DNA of 64,000 nucleotides from DATKJY01 sp964540105 (GTDB lineage: Bacteria > Zixibacteria > MSB-5A5 > GN15 > FEB-12). The notes beneath the pieces are model-generated. The model searched no databases and was not told the DNA's origin. It saw only the letters and a list, made by a program, of their open reading frames with translations. The position numbers were made by a program, and so were the translations under genes. The DNA is taken from NCBI GenBank assembly GCA_964540105.1, contig CAZILL010000001.1, positions 1,116,001-1,180,000 of the forward strand, in the 5' to 3' direction. Positions 16,078-25,840 of the stretch are shown here, one piece after another. Each line of letters starts with the position of its first letter. Positions within the stretch are counted from its first letter, which is position 1.

Positions 16078-19000
16078 CTACTTCAGCAACATCATCTTCT
16101 TGGATTCGGTGAAGTTGCCGGAGTTCAGGCGATAGAGGTAGATGCCGGAGGCGACGCTTTCGCCGTTGGCGTTTCTACCATCCCATACGACCTGGTTCTG
16201 ACCCGCGTTCGCGGTACCGTCAAAGACCGTCGCGACGTGTCTGCCGAGAATGTCGATGACTTCAAGTCTCGCCTGACCCGCCGCCGGGAGGGTGAAGCTG
16301 ATGGTTGTCGACGGGTTGAACGGATTCGGGTAGTTCTGGGAGAGCGAGTAGCTTCCTGGAATCGTGCCGCCCGTTGTCTTCGCTGACAACGCACTTACCT
16401 CGACCCGGTCGCCGTTGGCGGTCCAGGTGAAGGTCTGCTCGGTTTCTACGCCGTTAACAGTGAGTCGGAACTGGTCGCCAGCCTGCAGGCCGTCAGCAGA
16501 TCCGTCGTTGGTTGTCTGAGCGTAGACCGGCATGAAGCCGAACTTGCCGCTTTCGGTCATTGTAAAGCTACCGACCTTCGTGCCGGACAGGGTCACGGCG
16601 CCGATCTTAGTGCCGGCCGCAACGCGCTCGCCATTGAGCGTCAGATTGCCACCGTACATGTTGACCCAGTTCAAACTCGGAGTGATGTCGCTCGGAGCGG
16701 CGAGTCTGGCAGCCACGATGTTCGGATTCTCGGAAGCGAAAATCGGAGCGCCGGGAATGCCGCCAGGATAGGTGAGAGAGCCATTCTGCAACACCTTGAC
16801 CCAGTACCCATGACAAGGATCCATGGTGGCCAGGCAAGTAGGACCACCGCAGGCCGATCCCTGCATGTAGAACTTGACACCATTGTCATAACCGTAGGCA
16901 AGAATCAAGTTACTGCCAAGTGACGCTAGAGCGTCGGCAGTCGGAAGCGAGGCATCCGGCAGATAGCTGACAAGGTTCCAGCCGGCGGTCACCGGTATCG
17001 CCGTGCTCGGTGCGACTGCCATGCCTGTGACGCGGAGCGTGATGCTCGGACCATCGGTGATCTTAATCCAGTAGCCACTCAGGTGGTCGGTAAACCAAAG
17101 AGTTGAGAACTGCTTCAAAGCGGGATCGAACGTCAATCCGCCCCCTTCAAAGCCGAGGACAACGCTGATTCTGCCGGCCAGTGAGGCCAGTACCGCTTCG
17201 ATCGAGTCGGTCTTGGTATCGACATTCCACGAAACCAGATTCCAACCAGCGACAAGGGTACATTCCTTGGTCTTGTTGGATTCGGCAACGAGGCAAACCT
17301 GCATCTGGTCGTAAGTGCCTGGGTAGATCGTATTGCCGGTGGTCGTAGCCGGGTTGCCATCGACCGAGAAGGCAATGGCCTGACCAGTCACGGCGCCGTT
17401 GGGATCAAGCAGATCAGGATTGGCTCGATAGACCGGCATGTAGCCGTACTTCCCTACTTCGGTAACAATCCACTGCCCAACCAGAAGTCCGGTCGGTGTA
17501 GTCGCTTCGATCACCGAACCGAGCGGAAGCAGGATTCCATCAAGAGTGTTCGAATTACAGTAGTAGTCGACCCACTGACTGGTGATGACGACACTGCGGA
17601 GACGCTTCAGAACGATCTTCACGCCCTTGGCGTTGAAGTTCAAGTCCATCACGAAACCGGGGTAATAGCCGCTCATGTGGGCTCTCAAATCGAACGGAAC
17701 AGGGAAGTTGCCGTTGATAAAGAACGATCCGATTGCGCTTGATCCCACAGTTGCGAGAGGAGCGCCGGGATAGTTGCCGTACAGCTCAACAGTGGCACCG
17801 GAGATCGAAACGCCGAACTCGTCAACTACATAACCGCAGATGGAGTTCATCAGGTTCGGGTCAACGATAATCCCGCCCGGAATGAACTCAGGAGTCTCGG
17901 CGGTGGGACCGGTGCCGCAATTCCGATACAATTGAGCATCGACCAGCTTCACCACGGGATAGAATCCCGCCGGTGCGTCGGGTTTCACGATGAAATGGAG
18001 AGTCGCCATCAGGCCGCGACCGGGTGACGCCAGCGGAAGAGCGCCGGTCGCCGAACCCCACATCTGCCACGTGCCGGCGGCATTGTTTACTGATGAGTTA
18101 AGAGATCCAGTCAAACGTGATCCGGCAAAACTCACTCCAGCCAGATGCAGGTGTGCTGGATCAAAGCTGAAGCTGGCCATCATGCTGTCCAGATTGCAGC
18201 TGTTGCGAAGCGTCACGGGCACGTCAAGTTCCATTCCCGGAACAGCCGGAACCGTGGAGACAATGACCGTATCCGTGCTCGGCAGAATGACTTTCTTGAT
18301 CTTCATTTCCGTCGTGAATACGACCATTTTCGGATCACAGATGCTCGGGTCAACTGACCACACGATACAATCCGCGAAATAATTTCCGGCGCTCTTGCCG
18401 GCGGGATTGACCATCACCCCGATAACTGCTGGAGCCGTTACCGTCAGCGTGGTCGCCGTGTCCGCGCCGTGAGTGAATTTCACCCAGGTCGTGTCCAGAG
18501 GAGCACGTACGTACACAACAGCCGAACCGCCACCACTGATCATAATGCTGTCCATGATCATGGACGGGACCGTCGAGACATCTCCTTCAGAGGCGTCGAA
18601 TACCAGCAAGCTGTCGCGGACAAAGATCGACTTGCAGGCACCAACCACCCACGTGCAGGTCTTGGTGCCGATTTCGTTATTGTTATCCTTCACTTGAACG
18701 GTGAAGGTGAACGAGCCGGACTCGGTCGGCGTGCCGTCCAGAACGCCCGCTGCATTGTAGGTCATGCCCGCCGGCAGAGCGCCGGAAATCAGTGACCACG
18801 AATACGGGGCTACACCGCCAGTCGCGGTATCAGCAGTGGTGAAGTGAACACCAACCGTGCCGTTCGGAGGACAGGACGAAGTGACAGCCGGCATCCGGAG
18901 AACTGTCCACTGGCAGGCTTGAGTGCCACTGGCTCCGGTGGCGTCAATGACTTTTATTGTGTAAAGGAAGAGGCCAAACTCAGTAGCAGCCGGCGTACCA

Positions 19001-21126
19001 GCCAGCAGGCCTGTCGGGCTGAGCGTAACGCCATCCGGCAAATTGCCGGCGGAAATAGACCAGGTGAGCGCTCCCGTGCCACCGGTGGCTACAAACTGGA
19101 GCGAAACAGACTTGCCAACATAGGTCGGAGCCGGGCAGGCGGTAGTAATCGCTGGCACATCGTTGACTATCCACGAGCAGGCCTTGTTGGCGGTGTTGCT
19201 TGCACCGTCAGTCACCTGAACTATGAAATTGAAGGTCCCGGCAGCAGAAGGAGCGCCGGTAATAAGTCCGTCACCATTCATGCTTGTACCGCTCGGAAGC
19301 GATCCGGCAGAAATCGAGAAGGTTTTGGTGCCGACGCCGCCGACCGCAGTGAACTGATGCAGGAACGCCATTCCGACTGTCCAGTCAGACGGGCATGCGG
19401 TGGTGATGGAAAGACCATCGACTACTGTCATCGTGCAGGCTTTCGTAGCCTTAGCGCCTACGGCGTCTGTGGCCTCGAACGTGACATTAAACGAACCGGC
19501 CGCTGAGGGTGTGCCCGCGATAGCTCCGGCGGGGCTAAGCGACAATCCGGTTGGAAGAGCTCCAGAACCGAAGGCAAGCGCCCATGTCACGGATCCCGTG
19601 CCACCCGTCGAAGCGAGCGAAGCACTGTAGGGAACGTCCTTGACACCATCACTCGGGCAATTCCCAATGGCGATGGCCGGATTGACAATCCAGGAACAGG
19701 CCAAACTGCCTGTCGCGCCGATCGAGTCGGTGGCGGTGATTGTATAGGGGAACGTTCCGGCCGCTGTCGGCGTCCCGCTAACCATGCCACTGCTTGTCAA
19801 GGCGATGCCGGTCGGCAGGGCGCCGCTCGTGATACTCCAGTGCTTTGTTCCGGTGCCTGCGCCTGCGTCCATTTGAGTCGGAGTTATCGCCAAGCCCTCT
19901 GTCCACTGTCCGAAACATGAAGACAAAACTATCGGAGCCTGGTTGATGGTGATTGTGTAGGCATGTGTCGCCGTAGACGGAACGGCATCAGCGACCTGCG
20001 CCGTGAATGAAAATACATTGTTTACAGTTGGCGTTCCGCTGATTTCACCGGTTGCAGGATTCAAAGTCAAACCGGTCGGCAAAGCGCCTGAGATAATTGA
20101 CCATGTGTAGGGCAGCGTGCCACCCGTGGCTGTAAGTATCTCACTGTATCCGGGATAATTGGCCGTCCAGTCTTTGAGGGCAAGCTTCGTGATCTGAAGG
20201 GCTGGGGTGACCACGAAGGTGATCGGCACGAGAACCGGCGACCCAACGGCTGACGCCATTATTGCCACGGTATCATAGTATGTCCCGGAAGCAAGGGCGC
20301 CAGCGTTAACACTAACCCTCACGATCCCAGTGGTAGTGCCAGAGGAAATCGGAAGGGAGACCCATCCCGGAAGATGCAAAAGCGTAGCGGTAAAGGCGTA
20401 CGCATGTCCGTTCTTGTCAGAAACCGTGATATCCTGCTCGATCGCCGCGCCGTTACCCGCGGCTTCGGTGAAGCTCAGGAAGGTCGGAGTGACCGAAATG
20501 GTATCGGAAGGGGGCGCCGAGGGGTTGTAGATCGTATAGCACTTCCCTCCGCTCCACGCCGGGAAACGATTCACGCCACCGGTGCGTGCCCATTTCCAGG
20601 TTCCACCTGGGCGGAACCAAGAGGAGTCGACGCAAATATGTTTGCCATGAGATGCGGCGTGCATCCTGTAAGCAGTCACTGCAAAGGCGGTATCATTGAA
20701 GCCGCCGGCAAGACCGGCTCCTGTAAACATAAGTCCCAGGACGCCAATTGTGTCCGACTCAGCGCCGTCATTGCTGTAACGTCCGAGTGTCAGACCCAGA
20801 TCGAATTGAGTCCCGCCCAATATGGGAACGCCCGGAGACGGGTCAGAGGCACGCCATCCGAGGGTGTCGCCGGTTGTGCTGTCCCAAGTGGCGCCGTCGG
20901 GGCTATACACTCGGAAACCGTTACTAATGCCAAATTTGGCGGTAGTGTCGTTTCTGTAGCGAAGTATGAAGCGTAGGTCGCTTCCGATGTTGATCGTGTC
21001 AAGCCCTGACAGACCCTGTACCTTGTCGACGCCGATGCTTCCGCCTGACCAACCTTGGGCAGATACACTGCCAAAGGCCAGAAGGAGGATTGCGAGCGTC
21101 GCAAGCAACATTGAAATGCGTTTCAT
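16078..21126 (-). CDS. Giant secreted Ig-repeat/cohesin-like protein with type IX-like sorting domain
   Basis: The 1682-residue protein starts with a signal peptide (1-24). Visible parts: a BACON-like beta domain (about 205-305), six He_PIG-type Ig repeats (330-830; each with a GALPTGL...G.I.GTP core), a second BACON-like domain (832-945), a cohesin-like domain (950-1090), and a carboxypeptidase-regulatory-like domain (1095-1175). After these come an about 75-residue module (1185-1257), two GWNLVS...GYWIK units (1293-1360, 1381-1445), a second copy of the module (1486-1560) and the sorting domain from 1597 (QNYPNPFNPSTTISF ... MMLLK). It looks like a cell-surface adhesin or scaffold. The start ATG at 21126 has AGGAG six nucleotides upstream; an in-frame ATG at 21192 is unsupported. 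Confidence 0.85.
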   Translation of the reverse strand: MKRISMLLATLAILLLAFGSVSAQGWSGGSIGVDKVQGLSGLDTINIGSDLRFILRYRNDTTAKFGISNGFRVYSPDGATWDSTTGDTLGWRASDPSPGVPILGGTQFDLGLTLGRYSNDGAESDTIGVLGLMFTGAGLAGGFNDTAFAVTAYRMHAASHGKHICVDSSWFRPGGTWKWARTGGVNRFPAWSGGKCYTIYNPSAPPSDTISVTPTFLSFTEAAGNGAAIEQDITVSDKNGHAYAFTATLLHLPGWVSLPISSGTTTGIVRVSVNAGALASGTYYDTVAIMASAVGSPVLVPITFVVTPALQITKLALKDWTANYPGYSEILTATGGTLPYTWSIISGALPTGLTLNPATGEISGTPTVNNVFSFTAQVADAVPSTATHAYTITINQAPIVLSSCFGQWTEGLAITPTQMDAGAGTGTKHWSITSGALPTGIALTSSGMVSGTPTAAGTFPYTITATDSIGATGSLACSWIVNPAIAIGNCPSDGVKDVPYSASLASTGGTGSVTWALAFGSGALPTGLSLSPAGAIAGTPSAAGSFNVTFEATDAVGAKATKACTMTVVDGLSITTACPSDWTVGMAFLHQFTAVGGVGTKTFSISAGSLPSGTSMNGDGLITGAPSAAGTFNFIVQVTDGASNTANKACSWIVNDVPAITTACPAPTYVGKSVSLQFVATGGTGALTWSISAGNLPDGVTLSPTGLLAGTPAATEFGLFLYTIKVIDATGASGTQACQWTVLRMPAVTSSCPPNGTVGVHFTTADTATGGVAPYSWSLISGALPAGMTYNAAGVLDGTPTESGSFTFTVQVKDNNNEIGTKTCTWVVGACKSIFVRDSLLVFDASEGDVSTVPSMIMDSIMISGGGSAVVYVRAPLDTTWVKFTHGADTATTLTVTAPAVIGVMVNPAGKSAGNYFADCIVWSVDPSICDPKMVVFTTEMKIKKVILPSTDTVIVSTVPAVPGMELDVPVTLRNSCNLDSMMASFSFDPAHLHLAGVSFAGSRLTGSLNSSVNNAAGTWQMWGSATGALPLASPGRGLMATLHFIVKPDAPAGFYPVVKLVDAQLYRNCGTGPTAETPEFIPGGIIVDPNLMNSICGYVVDEFGVSISGATVELYGNYPGAPLATVGSSAIGSFFINGNFPVPFDLRAHMSGYYPGFVMDLNFNAKGVKIVLKRLRSVVITSQWVDYYCNSNTLDGILLPLGSVIEATTPTGLLVGQWIVTEVGKYGYMPVYRANPDLLDPNGAVTGQAIAFSVDGNPATTTGNTIYPGTYDQMQVCLVAESNKTKECTLVAGWNLVSWNVDTKTDSIEAVLASLAGRISVVLGFEGGGLTFDPALKQFSTLWFTDHLSGYWIKITDGPSITLRVTGMAVAPSTAIPVTAGWNLVSYLPDASLPTADALASLGSNLILAYGYDNGVKFYMQGSACGGPTCLATMDPCHGYWVKVLQNGSLTYPGGIPGAPIFASENPNIVAARLAAPSDITPSLNWVNMYGGNLTLNGERVAAGTKIGAVTLSGTKVGSFTMTESGKFGFMPVYAQTTNDGSADGLQAGDQFRLTVNGVETEQTFTWTANGDRVEVSALSAKTTGGTIPGSYSLSQNYPNPFNPSTTISFTLPAAGQARLEVIDILGRHVATVFDGTANAGQNQVVWDGRNANGESVASGIYLYRLNSGNFTESKKMMLLK

Positions 21127-21500
21127 GTTGTTCTCCTGTCCAAGAGAGTTTGGAGTTTGAATGATTGATGTATTATTCGATCTATTTGTCATATCACTGC
21201 GTTATTGCTTTTCATAACGCGAACCATGGTCGCAGGCGTGATCTCTGAATCTCAACCCAGCGATACAGGAGTTCACAGTCGCGCAAATTTTCAAAAGACT
21301 CACGAAACCCACTGGTAGATGTTTTCTTAACAGACCAGCTATGTTAGACCAATAACGAAGAAAAGGCCCAGTTACGAGGAAGTATCAACAACCTTTCCCC
21401 TTCTCAACCGAGCGAAATATACCCAATTCCCTACTATTGTCAAGGTTTTGAGTCACAGTAGGAACAGAAAAAACTGAAAAACTCATTGCCATTTCTCCTC
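21127..21500. promoter_or_regulatory. 374-bp intergenic region with operator-like inverted repeat (21199-21220)
   Basis: No gene is seen. GCGTTAT (21199-21205) and ATAACGC (21214-21220) form a perfect 7-bp inverted repeat with an 8-nt spacer, 73 bp upstream of the start of the giant surface-protein gene, where a regulator or an RNA hairpin could act. No riboswitch consensus was recognised. The right end is U-rich when read on the minus strand and could end the VanZ-like transcript. Confidence 0.4.
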
Positions 21501-21908
21501 TTAGCGTGACACCGCTCTCCTTCTTCGAACCCAGGAAAACGATATGACGAGGATCGCCGCCAGGAAGTCAGACGCAAAATCATACAGATCCGGAACCCGG
21601 CCGGGCACGTAACCTTGATAGAATTCGTCGAGCCCCGCAAAAACTGCGATGAATAAGAGCGACAATATCAGAGCCGCGTTGATACTCACCCCCGGGGCAA
21701 GCCTAGAAAAGGAGCGGAAGGTTAGGGCGGCCAGAACCAGGTACTCGACGAAATGCGCGAGCTTGTCAAACAACGGGAGAGCCAAATCCGGGCTCTTCAG
21801 ATCAGGGATCGACGATGCTGTGATGATCGCCGAAGCCCACAAAAGCATCGGGACATGATACCAGACAAATACTCTCGTCTGGCTGTATGGCATTTGGACG
21901 GCTTGCAT
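21501..21908 (-). CDS. VanZ-like family membrane protein
   Basis: The protein of about 135 residues has three to four membrane helices and the VanZ-like pattern: WYHVPMLLWASAIITASSIP, then LPLFDKLAHFVEYLVLAALTFRS, then FAGLDEFYQGYVPGRVPDLYDFASD with the conserved H-F-x-E-Y and D-E-x-Y/H-Q residues. VanZ relatives affect envelope and antibiotic responses; the biochemical role is not known. The start is uncertain: ATG at 21908 or 21893 gives the usual family length, neither has a ribosome site, and the frame stays open to 22157. Divergent from the K+ channel gene. Confidence 0.7.
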   Translation of the reverse strand: MQAVQMPYSQTRVFVWYHVPMLLWASAIITASSIPDLKSPDLALPLFDKLAHFVEYLVLAALTFRSFSRLAPGVSINAALILSLLFIAVFAGLDEFYQGYVPGRVPDLYDFASDFLAAILVISFSWVRRRRAVSR

Positions 21909-22155
21909 GAGAAGGTACGTACGCAAAAACCATGCATAGGTCAAGAAATATGGCGGCCAGTCGATCAGAAGCGTTAATATGTTGTGAGGCAATATGTTAC
22001 ACTCGTAAGAAGATGTGCAAAGGCAGGGCAGGTCAGATGTGACATGATCTACAGGTGTGAAAACCAATGCTCTCCTGCAAACGGCTCGCAATTGTGAAGA
22101 GCCCGTGGTTTTTAGTAGAAACAGGCCCCGGAAAGCTCTAAAATCAACATCAGCC

Positions 22156-23175
22156 ATGGGATTTCAGATCAAAGAGGGGCTTTCGCCGGTCAGGAAGCTT
22201 CAGCTGGCGCTGATGGCGCTTACGCTGCTGGTTTTGGGAGGGACGGCGGGATTCGTCGCGATCGAGAAGATGAATCTGCTCGAAGGTATCTATATGACAG
22301 TGATTACCCTCTCAACCGTCGGTTTCCAGGAAGTGCATCCCCTGGATACAGGGGGGCGGATATTTGTGATCTTCCTGATCTTCTTCGGCGTGGGTCTGGG
22401 TGGGTTTGTGGCTACTGTGGTGGGAGAGATGATCTTACAGGGACAATTCAGGGAGTTGGTGACGAGGAGGAAGATGGATAACGCTATTGCGAAGATGACC
22501 GATCACGCCATTTTAGCCGGATACGGCAGAGTGGGTCGTCAGGTCATCAAGGAATTCGAAGAGCGGAAGGTACCCTATGTAGTTGTAGAACGGAACAGCG
22601 ACAATGTGAATCGGTTGCTGAGCGAAGGACGCCCTCACATTCAAGGGGATGCTACCGACGAGGAGGTGCTCGAGCGAGCCGGAATACACCGCGCCCGAAC
22701 CCTGATCTCGACGCTGCCCGACGAGGCCCTCAACGTATATCTTACATTGACTGCTCGACATATGAATGCTCGTCTCAAAATAATTGCTCGGGCCGATTTC
22801 GAAGAGGGGGAGAAGAAACTGATTCGCGCCGGCGCGAATCATGTCGTTGTCCCGCACATCCTCGGCGGGAGTCGGATGGCGATGGCGTCTATCCAGCCGA
22901 ACGTTGTCGACTTCATGCGCATGGAAGTAGCCGGTCAGGAGGGGCTTTTCGTTGAGGAGATCGCGATCCCTTCCGGTTCAAACCTGGTTGGTAAGTTGCT
23001 CGAAGTTGTCGGTCTGAGCCGTGAATTCGGGATCACGGTTGTCGGGCTGCGTCAAAGCGATCACAAAGTTCAGTTGAACCCGCCGAGTCAGACTGTTCTC
23101 GGAGTCGGAGACATCCTCATCCTGATCGGGCGGAGCGTCGATCTTGAACGATTCGGATCAAGCCTTGGAGGATAG
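22156..23175 (+). CDS. RCK-gated potassium channel (Kch/TrkA type)
   Basis: The 339-residue protein has an outer helix (17-38), a pore loop with selectivity filter TVGF (54-57, in TLSTVGFQEV), and an inner helix (68-92). A cytoplasmic TrkA-N/RCK domain follows (118-235, nucleotide motif GYGRVG at 122-127), then an RCK_C domain (about 255-335). It should be a two-helix K+ channel gated by a ligand bound to the RCK domains. Start chosen at ATG 22156, which places the first helix right after the N terminus; an open frame reaches back to 22057 without a ribosome site. RCK_C domains in other bacteria bind c-di-AMP, and a CdaA gene lies at 44.8 kb. Confidence 0.92.
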   Translation: MGFQIKEGLSPVRKLQLALMALTLLVLGGTAGFVAIEKMNLLEGIYMTVITLSTVGFQEVHPLDTGGRIFVIFLIFFGVGLGGFVATVVGEMILQGQFRELVTRRKMDNAIAKMTDHAILAGYGRVGRQVIKEFEERKVPYVVVERNSDNVNRLLSEGRPHIQGDATDEEVLERAGIHRARTLISTLPDEALNVYLTLTARHMNARLKIIARADFEEGEKKLIRAGANHVVVPHILGGSRMAMASIQPNVVDFMRMEVAGQEGLFVEEIAIPSGSNLVGKLLEVVGLSREFGITVVGLRQSDHKVQLNPPSQTVLGVGDILILIGRSVDLERFGSSLGG

Positions 23176-23466
23176 GATCACTATAGTCAGTCGGGGGTGG
23201 GAGAACGGCGGTCAAAATAGAACTTGCCATATCTTGCGACATTGCATATTGTTACCAAGCTTGATGAATAATAAAGTCGGCGTGTACGCGCCGTTGCCCG
23301 AAACTCGCAGGAGGTACGACCTCGCTGCCGGAAAGGGCGTTTATAGCGATCCAACCGTGGATATCAACGCGCCGTTTGGCGCAGCCGGATTATCCAGTTC
23401 ATTTGGAAACAAACGTGGTTCGCTCGAATTGAGACGGTTGGATTTGAACGTATTGCGAACCAGAAC

Positions 23467-24753
23467 ATGTGGAACAACATGACAGGTAAAACCACACACC
23501 TGATCCTGCTCGGCGCAATTGCCGGTGTCATTCTTGGCGGCCTCCTGGGCTACCTTTGGCCGAGCACCCTCATCATGGGCGTCCTTCGCGGCGCCGCATT
23601 ATCGCTGCTGGTCGTCGCGACGACGACTGTGATTTCTTCCGTGCGGACCGGGAAAAGCATGACGGCAGCGGCAGCGCTCCCGCTCATCTATTTCCTTGGC
23701 GTCACAATAGTGACCTTCGCTATCGGTTCCGTGGCATCGGGCCTGCTCGCTCCGGCTCACGACATTACCGCCAGTCCTATGGGAATGAGTCTCTTCCTGA
23801 TGGTTGCGACCGCCCTCCTTTTTGGAGGAATCCTGACGTCGATGGGATCATTCACCCTTGTCGAGATCATGTCTGCCGCGACAGAGCGTCGTCCCCAGCA
23901 TGCCGACAGTCGCGAGCGTTATCGCCGTCCTGATCGGGGACGTCCTGAGCACGGGGGAGCCAATGTCAATCGGCCGGAAAGAAAAGACTTTCGCGGAGAA
24001 GAAAGCCGGGGGCGCGACAACCGCCCACCCCGTGAACGCCAGCATGGGGACCGTGATCGCGACCGCACGGGCCAGCGGCGTGAACGACCGCCGTTCGAGC
24101 GCAGAAACGAGCCGACTCAACGTTCGCCATTTGCAGTGAGCCCGTCATCCAGCCCGGTCTATGACGCCGAAATGGCCGAGGCCAAGCCCGAGATGAAACC
24201 TGCAGATCGGGAACCAAGAAGTGATCACCGCCCTGAAGGACCGAGGCGCGACGGACATAGAAGTGGCGGACACCGAGACCGTGGACCGCGGCAAAATCGT
24301 GATCGGCGAGGACCATCTGGAGGCGACTATCGACCAAGAGTGGGCCCACCCGACAGGACGGAGCAGGAGCAAAGTCACAGCGCCATCCCAGTAAATGAGA
24401 CAATAGCACAGGGACGAGGAGCACAGAGCGAGAATGGCCATCAATCAGATGAAATCGTCACCTCCGGAAATCTCAATTCGTCTCCATTCAGCCCAAAATC
24501 TGAATCAACTCCGACTTCTGAGAATCGAGCGGAGCGGGATGAAGCACAGCCGGAGAAGGGGTCGTCCGATGCGGCCGAAAGCAAACCTGAATCCGTCACC
24601 TACGGGCGGTCTCGCGGACCGCGCAACGATGATCGGCCCCGGCAAGAGACTGCTCCCACGGATCCGAGTTCCGAGACGGTTTCACAGGTTGCCGACAGCT
24701 ATTCAACCGACGGAATTTCGTTCGGTCGGAGCCGGCGTCGACGCACGCGCTGA
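23467..24753 (+). CDS. Unknown membrane protein with Arg-rich disordered tail
   Basis: Not recognised. The first 140 residues hold about four hydrophobic helices (LILLGAIAGVILGGLLGYLW; VLRGAALSLLVVATTTVI; ALPLIYFLGVTIVTFAIGSV; SLFLMVATALLFGGILTSMG). The remaining 290 residues are low-complexity, rich in Arg, Asp, Gly, Pro, Gln and Glu (for example RYRRPDRGRPEHGG), and look disordered, as in RNA-binding or scaffold tails. A short motif occurs twice near the end: YGRSRGPR and FGRSRRRR. Start at ATG 23467 or at ATG 23479; neither has a clear ribosome site. It lies between the K+ channel and htpX on the same strand. Confidence 0.7.
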   Translation: MWNNMTGKTTHLILLGAIAGVILGGLLGYLWPSTLIMGVLRGAALSLLVVATTTVISSVRTGKSMTAAAALPLIYFLGVTIVTFAIGSVASGLLAPAHDITASPMGMSLFLMVATALLFGGILTSMGSFTLVEIMSAATERRPQHADSRERYRRPDRGRPEHGGANVNRPERKDFRGEESRGRDNRPPRERQHGDRDRDRTGQRRERPPFERRNEPTQRSPFAVSPSSSPVYDAEMAEAKPEMKPADREPRSDHRPEGPRRDGHRSGGHRDRGPRQNRDRRGPSGGDYRPRVGPPDRTEQEQSHSAIPVNETIAQGRGAQSENGHQSDEIVTSGNLNSSPFSPKSESTPTSENRAERDEAQPEKGSSDAAESKPESVTYGRSRGPRNDDRPRQETAPTDPSSETVSQVADSYSTDGISFGRSRRRRTR

Positions 24754-24910
24754 AATTTCCCGGTACTGGAGTTTGCTTTCGCGAGACGCCAGAGACGGGC
24801 TTATTCGGATGATTTCGGAAACTTTTTGTCTCTGAGATTGATATATGTAGCGGAGTTGCCTGGCTCGCAGGCTGTCTGTCAGACATGAAAGGAATCAAAA
24901 GGGAGTCGCA

Positions 24911-25780
24911 ATGAACGGGTTCAAAGTCACCCTGCTCATGGTTGTCCTCATGATGCTGTTCATGTGGATCGGGTTCATGTTCGGGGGACGAAACGGCATG
25001 ATGCTCGCGTTTGTCATTGCCGGGGTCATGAATTTCGTGACCTACTGGTTTTCGGATAAGATGGTGCTCAAAATGTATAAAGCGCGGCAGATTCAGGAAG
25101 CCGACCACCCTCGCTTGTACCGCGTCGTCAAACGTGTCGCGACCCAGGCAATGATACCGATGCCTAAGGTGTATATTGTTCCGAATCGGGCTCCGAATGC
25201 CTTTGCTACAGGCAGGAATCTGGAGAATGCAGCCGTAGCCGCGACTGAAGGAATTCTTGAGCTTCTGACTGAAGATGAACTTGAAGGGGTAATCGGCCAT
25301 GAGGTCGCGCACATTCGCAACAAGGATATGCTGATCGGAACCGTCGCCGCGACTTTAGCCGGAGCAATAGGTATGATCGCGGAATTCGCCCGCTGGGGAG
25401 CAATTTTCGGCGGTGTTGGTCGCGACAACGAAAACCGCGGTGGCGGTCTTGGGCTGCTGGTTGCCGCTATAGTGGCACCGCTTGTCGCCATGATCATTCA
25501 GCTGGCGATTTCGCGTCAGCGCGAGTATCGGGCCGACCAGGAGGGTGGAAACATTACGGGTAAATATCTGCCTCTGGCTTCGGCGCTCCAGAAACTCCAC
25601 AGTGCACCAGTTCGCATGAATCTTGATGAACATCCGGCCACAGCGAACCTGATGATCGCCAATCCGCTTTCTGGACGTGGGTTCACGTCGCTGTTTTCGA
25701 CTCACCCTCCCGTCGAGAAACGTGTTGAGCGTCTCAAAGAGTTGGCGCAAACATCTGTCTATCAGGGATACGCCGGTTAG
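24911..25780 (+). CDS. htpX: Membrane protease HtpX (M48B)
   Basis: The 289-residue protein has two N-terminal membrane helices (5-24, 28-47), the HtpX segment PNAFATGRN, the zinc motif HEVAH (130-134) and two further hydrophobic stretches (145-165, 178-198). After these come the third-ligand region REYRADQEGG and the C-terminal STHPP motif. HtpX removes misfolded membrane proteins, overlapping in role with FtsH (encoded at 41 kb). Good GGGAG site before the ATG. All motifs of an active enzyme are present. Confidence 0.95.
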   Translation: MNGFKVTLLMVVLMMLFMWIGFMFGGRNGMMLAFVIAGVMNFVTYWFSDKMVLKMYKARQIQEADHPRLYRVVKRVATQAMIPMPKVYIVPNRAPNAFATGRNLENAAVAATEGILELLTEDELEGVIGHEVAHIRNKDMLIGTVAATLAGAIGMIAEFARWGAIFGGVGRDNENRGGGLGLLVAAIVAPLVAMIIQLAISRQREYRADQEGGNITGKYLPLASALQKLHSAPVRMNLDEHPATANLMIANPLSGRGFTSLFSTHPPVEKRVERLKELAQTSVYQGYAG

Positions 25781-25840
25781 CGAGCCTGGCTCGTTCTGGC
25801 CATGAATATTCCTTTCATCGATAGGGTGTTCGGGTAGCGC

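Noticed and set aside
18844..19506. 220-residue plus-strand frame inside the giant surface-protein gene
   Set aside because: Antisense shadow of the Ig repeats; Arg/Gly-rich without domain features.
21181..21440. Riboswitch (for example c-di-GMP class) upstream of the giant surface-protein gene
   Set aside because: Looked for conserved aptamer blocks on the minus strand and found none; only a simple inverted repeat is present.
21909..22157. N-terminal extension of the VanZ-like protein
   Set aside because: It would run through the promoter region and into the K+ channel start and is not like the family; however the exact start stays open.
25781..25793. CGAGCC/GGCTCG hairpin after htpX
   Set aside because: A one-nucleotide loop leaves only a 4-bp workable stem and there is no clear U-tract.
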